Source: Nostoc sp. C052 (GTDB taxonomy: Bacteria; Cyanobacteriota; Cyanobacteriia; Cyanobacteriales; Nostocaceae). From it: a stretch of 64,000 nt of DNA. Below the pieces are notes generated by a model. It saw only the letters and a program-made list of their open reading frames with translations. It searched no databases and was not told the DNA's origin. The stretch is taken from NCBI RefSeq assembly GCF_013393905.1, contig NZ_CP040273.1, forward strand, positions 124,001 to 188,000, given 5' to 3'. Positions 60,483 to 64,000 of the stretch are shown here, in pieces; the first letter of the stretch is position 1; every line of letters begins with the position of its first letter. A program made the translations under genes and the position numbers.

Positions 60483-60667
60483 GGTTCCACTGTTTCAGGT
60501 TCCACTGTTTCAGGTTCCACTGTTTCAGGTTCCACTGTTTCAGGTTCCACTGTTTCAGGCTCCACTGTTTCAGGCTCCACTGTTTCAGGCTCCACTGTTT
60601 CAGACTCCACTATTTCAGACTCCACTATTTCAGACTCCACTATTTCAGACTCCACTGTTTCAGACTG
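60483..60667. repeat. 15-bp minisatellite, about 12 copies
   Basis: The unit GGTTCCACTGTTTCA repeats without spacers from 60483, changing to GGCTCC, then GACTCC and TATTTCA variants toward 60667. The period is 15, a multiple of three, so every frame is open: on the minus strand it encodes (E-T-V-E-P)n and on the plus strand a serine/threonine- and valine-rich pentapeptide. It lies 60 bases upstream of the WD40 gene start. Confidence 0.95.
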
Positions 60668-60842
60668 TTCCCGGCTCTATCCATACTTCCGCCCAAGAGG
60701 GGCTTTGGCCCTGACTGTCTTATCGGTATATAAGAATAGATTTGAAAGCTTGAATCCTACCAAAATCGTTAATCTATAAGCTTAAATATACTGATTAGCC
60801 AGCCAGGGAGTACAGTTAGTCTTGTGTGACTTCATCTTGAAA

Positions 60843-61452
60843 TAGGTTAACTATACTTGCCCCTCAAGAATTTGAGCCAATTCACGACGGCTGCGATTTG
60901 CTTCTGACCAAAAAGCTACACCAAATATAATCAGCATCAATATAGGCATTCCTACAAATAGTGCAACCATATAATTAGGCATAGCCCCTGTCAACGCTAT
61001 AGGAATGACTGCACCATACCAGAGTAAAAACCAGAATCCTAAAAATGCCATCACAAAAGGATGTATCCTCATTTGTACATGAATCAAGGTTTGGTGAGAT
61101 TCTACTTCAAAGCGTCCTCGAATCACTGGTAAAAACGAGTTCCGATAGTGAATTATGCGACTGATTTGAAACCCTGATTCCGAAATAGTTCCTTGATAAG
61201 GGAGGTGTTTCTTAGAGAATCTAAATACTTTTGTCGGTTCAACTTGTGCATTCAGCCGTTCCAGGACTATAGGCAGGGCATCAGGTGTCAAAATCGTAAA
61301 GCTATCGTCGGGTAATACTTTCATCTTGATTGAGGTTGCTGACTAACAATAAAACCTCGATAATTTGTAATATGAATCCTCTTAGTTTATTTAACACAGG
61401 GTCTTGTTTTCAGTTTTCCCTCAGCAGTAGCTTTTCTAACACAAAAGCTCCC
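60843..61452. repeat. Segmental duplication, copy B
   Basis: The counterpart of 56553-57152, sharing the membrane-protein gene and its upstream leader. About 4.3 kb separates the two direct copies, with the SH3-side intergenic DNA, the RHH gene, the pilin-like gene and a WD40 gene in between. Confidence 0.85.
60851..61324 (-). CDS. Small membrane protein (157 aa), intact copy
   Basis: The product starts MKVLPDDSFTILTPDALPIV and has a soluble N-terminal half (RFSKKHLPYQGTISESGFQI, HYRNSFLPVIRGRFEVESHQ) and two transmembrane helices (about residues 90-107 and 115-138), then WSEANRSRRELAQILEGQV. It is the full-length version of the gene at 56613-57029, which has a stop codon in place of the Trp in FWSEAN. 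Function unknown; no family recognised. Confidence 0.7.
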   Translation of the reverse strand: MKVLPDDSFTILTPDALPIVLERLNAQVEPTKVFRFSKKHLPYQGTISESGFQISRIIHYRNSFLPVIRGRFEVESHQTLIHVQMRIHPFVMAFLGFWFLLWYGAVIPIALTGAMPNYMVALFVGMPILMLIIFGVAFWSEANRSRRELAQILEGQV

Positions 61453-61784
61453 AAACCGAATCTTCGCGCCAGATTTCCTACCAACGCTCCACATCAGCAG
61501 AACTTTCGGCAGTAAGAGAGAAAATCGATTGGCTACGCTTTGCTTTGAGAGCGATGTCTACGACGAACTGCGCCTACGCTACTTTCTCCATCCCCAGATT
61601 TCCTTGCTCAACACACCATAACCAACAACCAGTCTGTCGGCTGCCAGAGAAGAAGCTAAAAGTCGCGGATACCGTATATGATGCGATAGTACCTTGGGAT
61701 TGCCTTGAAATAGCCAGTAGGTCTGTTGTACAGCAAAGAAAATTTTACAGGTTACAGTCTCTCAAGACTTACAAGTTGATCTGG
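61453..61784. other. Debris region with degenerate repeats
   Basis: It contains the decayed sequences shared with 46977-47022 (at 61490-61533) and with 57922-58040 (at about 61585-61690), and a palindromic GC-rich repeat with GCGATGTCTACGACGAACTG (61551-61570). No gene is intact. Confidence 0.4.
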
Positions 61785-61980
61785 GCACTAATGCCATCCG
61801 AAATGATTTTGCGGGTGCTCCCATCTCTGGAGAAAACAATGAAGAATATTCTGATTCAAATTCTTTCCAGGGGATTAAATTAGCCATCATTACCCAACGA
61901 TTATCTTCCGATAACTTTCCCTCAAATGGAAGTTCAAACTTTTCCACTGCAATTGGAGTTGATTCTTTTTTTCTGTACAT
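61785..61980 (-). pseudogene. N-terminal fragment of an IS5-type transposase
   Basis: From ATG 61980 the chain reads MYRKKESTPIAVEKFELPFE, GKLSEDNRWVMMANLIPWKE and FESEYSSLFSPEMGAPAKSF, then RMAL. This is the DUF772/InsH-type N-terminal domain of a cyanobacterial IS5-family transposase. The catalytic domain is absent; the frame runs into unrelated sequence near 61785. Confidence 0.8.
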
Positions 61981-62231
61981 AGTTACTTCGGATACACTAT
62001 CTTCAGTCTGATCAGTATGATGCAAGGATTTTGGGCTATTTTACCTTCAAATCTTGCACCGAAATATACTTCTTTGGTCTGAAAATCTAGATACTGCCAC
62101 CTTTTGTTTTTTTCAGCAACCCCTAAGTAGGGTATTCAAGAGGCAGAAACCAGCAAGCCAGATAACAACATAACCCAGATATCAATTCCATAGAGCATGG
62201 TAGTATCTGGGGGTGTAAATCGAGGCATTTA
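61981..62231. other. Non-coding stretch between transposase remnant and IS630
   Basis: No gene is seen. Bases 62211-62231 (GGGGGTGTAAATCGAGGCAT) are the native 5' flank of the small gene at 63294, now separated from it by the insertion. CGAGG there is the probable original ribosome-binding site. Confidence 0.4.
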
Positions 62232-62240
62232 TAGCGGTTC

Positions 62241-63218
62241 TCAGTTGGGTGCAATATAGTAACAGCAGTGAGTGAACCATCCAATAATGTCTTTTTTGGT
62301 GACTGCATCTAGGGCAGTTGTAATAGCTTCATCTAACTCAAGATAAGTTCTAGCAGCTTGCGATGCCTGCGGCGGGCTACGCCTACGCAAAAATTCTTTG
62401 ACTTTTGACCAACAGTTTTCAATTGGTGAAAAATCAGGAGAATAAGGTGATAAATATACTAATCTGGCTCCAACTGCTTCAATAGCTTCTCGGATACCTG
62501 TTACTTTATGAGAACTGAAGTTATCCATGACAACACAAGCGCCCGGCCAAAGAGTTGGAACCAAAACTTGAGTAACATAGGTAACAAAAGCAGACGCATT
62601 AGTACCACCAGTAAAAGTCATGGCGGCAATGACTCCTTCTAAGGACATAGCCCCAATCATCGTTACATTTTTCCCCCGCCCGTAGGGACATGAACCATAA
62701 GCACGACTACCTTGGGGCGAACGAGCGAAGCGTCTGGTCATGGCGATGTTGACTCCGGCTTCATCGATAAACACCAGGTCTTCCAGGTTTACGGTGCCAA
62801 TCGTTGTCCAATACTCTGCTCTGAGTTTCTGTACCCGTTCTGTGTATTTTTCGCTGGCGTGCAATGTTTTTTTTTTGCGCGTTAGGTTTAGCTTTTGAGT
62901 GATTCTTCCCATTGTCGCTCTGCTGACTAGAACACCCGTTCGTTCCTCTAATCGAGAACACAACTCAACCAAAATTGCATCGTTGTCTTCCTCCAGTAAG
63001 GTGACAACTATTGCCATGTGTTCACTACTTAGCTTACCTGTATTACCTCCACCATGAGCCTTTGGCTCAACTGTCGCGTTGCTTCGATATCGCTTTAGTA
63101 GCTTCTGGATAAAAGTTAAACTGACGCTAAATCTTGTTGCCAGCTTTCGTTGGGAGCCTTCTTGATTATTATATGCGTCAATTACTTTTTGACGGAGGTC
63201 AATGGAGTATGCTTTCAT
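62241..63218 (-). CDS. IS630-family DDE transposase (325 aa)
   Basis: The conserved N-terminus MKAYSIDLRQKVIDAYNNQE decides the start at 63218; in-frame upstream codons (to 63272) only add a Gln/Ser-rich stretch. An HTH (residues 25-60, QRKLATRFSVSLTFIQKLLK) is followed by DDE motifs: VFIDEAGVN, VVMDNFSSHK and YSPDFSPIENCWSKVK. All three acidic residues are present, so it is probably active. About 10 residues after the last motif (RRRSPPQASQ) are encoded by a 29-bp dispersed cyanobacterial repeat inserted in frame (62360-62388). Confidence 0.92.
   Translation of the reverse strand: MKAYSIDLRQKVIDAYNNQEGSQRKLATRFSVSLTFIQKLLKRYRSNATVEPKAHGGGNTGKLSSEHMAIVVTLLEEDNDAILVELCSRLEERTGVLVSRATMGRITQKLNLTRKKKTLHASEKYTERVQKLRAEYWTTIGTVNLEDLVFIDEAGVNIAMTRRFARSPQGSRAYGSCPYGRGKNVTMIGAMSLEGVIAAMTFTGGTNASAFVTYVTQVLVPTLWPGACVVMDNFSSHKVTGIREAIEAVGARLVYLSPYSPDFSPIENCWSKVKEFLRRRSPPQASQAARTYLELDEAITTALDAVTKKDIIGWFTHCCYYIAPN
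62360..62388. repeat. Dispersed palindromic repeat inserted in frame in the transposase
   Basis: GCGATGCCTGCGGCGGGCTA and CGCCTACGC form a 29-base unit of the GCGATGCCTACGGCGGGCTACGCC type known from heterocystous cyanobacteria. Its length plus junctions leave the frame open, adding about RRRSPPQASQ to the protein. Confidence 0.75.
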
Positions 63219-63293
63219 GCTAGATGCACTTTGCTGTTGACTTTGTTCATCCTCCCACATTTTGTATTTCACTCAAGCGAGAACCGCTATAAA

Positions 63294-63515
63294 ATGGCAA
63301 TAGAAGTCCATCCATCATCCTTTCGTTGCGACTGTGGACATGACTCATATTTCTTTGAGAATACCGTTAGAGAGATGAAAAACATGAGCATCCATAAACG
63401 AGTCCGTTTAAGCGACTCAGAAGATAACGAACACACAATTGTTTTTTTCAAGGGCAAGGCGATAGAGATTGTTTGCCCCAAACTCAGAACTTGCACAATT
63501 ACCGACTCACAGTAA
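63294..63515 (+). CDS. Small hypothetical protein with Cys-x-Cys segment (73 aa)
   Basis: The sequence MAIEVHPSSFRCDCGHDSYF, FENTVREMKNMSIHKRVRLS and DSEDNEHTIVFFKGKAIEIV looks like a small beta protein with C-x-C near the start and one further cysteine pair (CPKLRTC) at the end, so a zinc ribbon is possible. The IS630 insertion ends 3 bases before the ATG and removes the ribosome-binding site; the former upstream sequence is at 62211-62231. Whether it is still translated is uncertain. Confidence 0.6.
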   Translation: MAIEVHPSSFRCDCGHDSYFFENTVREMKNMSIHKRVRLSDSEDNEHTIVFFKGKAIEIVCPKLRTCTITDSQ

Positions 63516-63546
63516 CGCTTTTGATGAAACAGTGAACTACTTTGAC

Positions 63547-64000
63547 CTAAACCACCGCCACCCAATCGCACACCACAGACCTACACTCGCTCCCAAAGTT
63601 AACCCAAACCTGCCATTGCCCCAGATATGCATTCCAGTAAGGCTCCCCATCAGCAACGCCAATAGCTTCACCAAGCTGGGAAACCATCTGTTGGTAGAAC
63701 CGACCAGCGCTGTCGAGTCCAAGGCGCATTTTCAGCTTCAGCCCTTTCCAGGCTTGGGTAGCAGGACTTTCAACCTGATTTAATGTTTGGGGAATGTCAT
63801 CTGATATTGTGCCAGTCACTTGTGTTGGGAACTCTATATTATTCGTGACTGACACCGACTCACTAAGAAACACTTCATCCCGATTTAACCACTGCTCAAA
63901 AATAGAATCACGCTGATCATCAGGTGCAACAAACTGGTAAACGCACTCCCGATTTTCACGCTTACCCAATCGACCAACGTAGTTCAACTTCAAATCAATC
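63547..64000 (-). CDS. C-terminal part of a hypothetical protein, truncated at the window edge (at least 150 aa)
   Basis: The frame is open to base 64000 (...IDLKLNYVGRLGKRENRECVY), so the start is outside. YQFVAPDDQRDSIFEQWLNR suggests the end of a larger domain. The last 60 residues (AWKGLKLKMRLGLDSAGRFY, QQMVSQLGEAIGVADGEPYW, NAYLGQWQVWVNFG) form a compact C-terminal domain. It may belong to a plasmid replication/helicase-type protein by general look, but I cannot name a family. Confidence 0.6.
   Translation of the reverse strand, partial: IDLKLNYVGRLGKRENRECVYQFVAPDDQRDSIFEQWLNRDEVFLSESVSVTNNIEFPTQVTGTISDDIPQTLNQVESPATQAWKGLKLKMRLGLDSAGRFYQQMVSQLGEAIGVADGEPYWNAYLGQWQVWVNFGSECRSVVCDWVAVV

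Larger units (their letters stand above)
62232..63289 (-). mobile_element. Complete IS630-family insertion sequence (about 1058 bp)
   Basis: Terminal inverted repeats TAGCGGTTCTCAGTTGGGTG (62232-62251) and the complement of TAGCGGTTCTCGCTTGAGTG (63270-63289) agree at 17 of 20 positions. TA dinucleotides at 62230-62231 and 63290-63291 form the target duplication typical of IS630. The element encodes one intact DDE transposase on the minus strand. Confidence 0.9.

Noticed and set aside
60483..60667. CRISPR array
   Set aside because: The 15-base units are contiguous with no spacers and no cas genes are near; it is a minisatellite.
1..64000. tRNA, rRNA or riboswitch genes
   Set aside because: No cloverleaf with GTTCRANNC-type T loop, no rRNA signature and no recognisable riboswitch core was noticed on either strand; a dedicated covariance-model scan was not possible.

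Overview
The window looks like accessory DNA, most likely a large plasmid or a decaying genomic island, from a filamentous (Nostocales-type) cyanobacterium. The signs are GCGATCGC (HIP1) octamers throughout, a heptanucleotide tandem repeat, palindromic repeats of the CTCGTAGAG kind, cyanobacterium-typical families (DUF1392-, DUF3598- and DUF7219-like proteins, Rpn/DUF4351 nuclease, Uma2, WD40 proteins, TIGR03032) and many calcium-binding or beta-helix surface proteins. No rRNA, tRNA, ribosomal-protein or core metabolic operon was seen. The host and replicon assignment is inference.

Layout. 1-1.8 kb: C-terminus of a two-partner-secretion exoprotein plus debris. 2-9 kb: an SDR oxidoreductase, a row of small minus-strand genes typical of plasmid accessory blocks, and an Rpn-type nuclease. 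9.5-13.2 kb: an XRE-type regulator, a large DNA-binding/coiled-coil protein resembling plasmid maintenance proteins, and a modular protein (11760-13229) whose N- and C-terminal modules recur as five broken copies at 27.7, 30.0, 31.8, 35.1 and 40.6 kb. 13.2-14 kb: a WD40 remnant and an ORF-less group II intron remnant with a recognisable domain V. 14.2-16.2 kb: a TIGR03032-GNAT-TPR gene split by a frameshift. 16.3-27.7 kb: four secreted FG-GAP/VCBS/RTX proteins, two of them a tandem duplication, interrupted by a DDE transposase and a patchwork that contains a TA-flanked MITE. 28-33 kb: WD40 lipoprotein, SnoaL-like protein, methyltransferase and gene debris. 33-42.8 kb: a glycine-rich repeat protein, a caspase remnant, a collagen-like secreted protein, a probable toxin (eCIS-type leader joined to an anthrax edema factor/ExoY-like nucleotidyl cyclase), small membrane proteins and a beta-helix protein. 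43-50.5 kb: Uma2 with a frameshift, a WGR protein, a run of truncated genes (AAA ATPase, ATP-grasp, D-amino-acid oxidase), a secreted nuclease, DUF1392, a PhyH dioxygenase and a methyltransferase stub. 50.5-64 kb: GNAT, a Tat-exported molybdopterin oxidoreductase, two more WD40 proteins, an SH3-like secreted protein, a duplicated membrane-protein segment, an RHH regulator, a pilin-like protein, a 15-bp minisatellite and an intact IS630 element inserted between the ribosome-binding site and start codon of a small gene.

Two themes stand out. First, many large repetitive secreted proteins occur with no secretion machinery in the window. Second, there is intense rearrangement: gene fragments with sharp junctions, and small palindromic elements inserted in frame in coding sequence, for which the window itself supplies filled and empty versions. 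The most striking gene is the putative eCIS-leader/nucleotidyl-cyclase fusion at 37812-39416.
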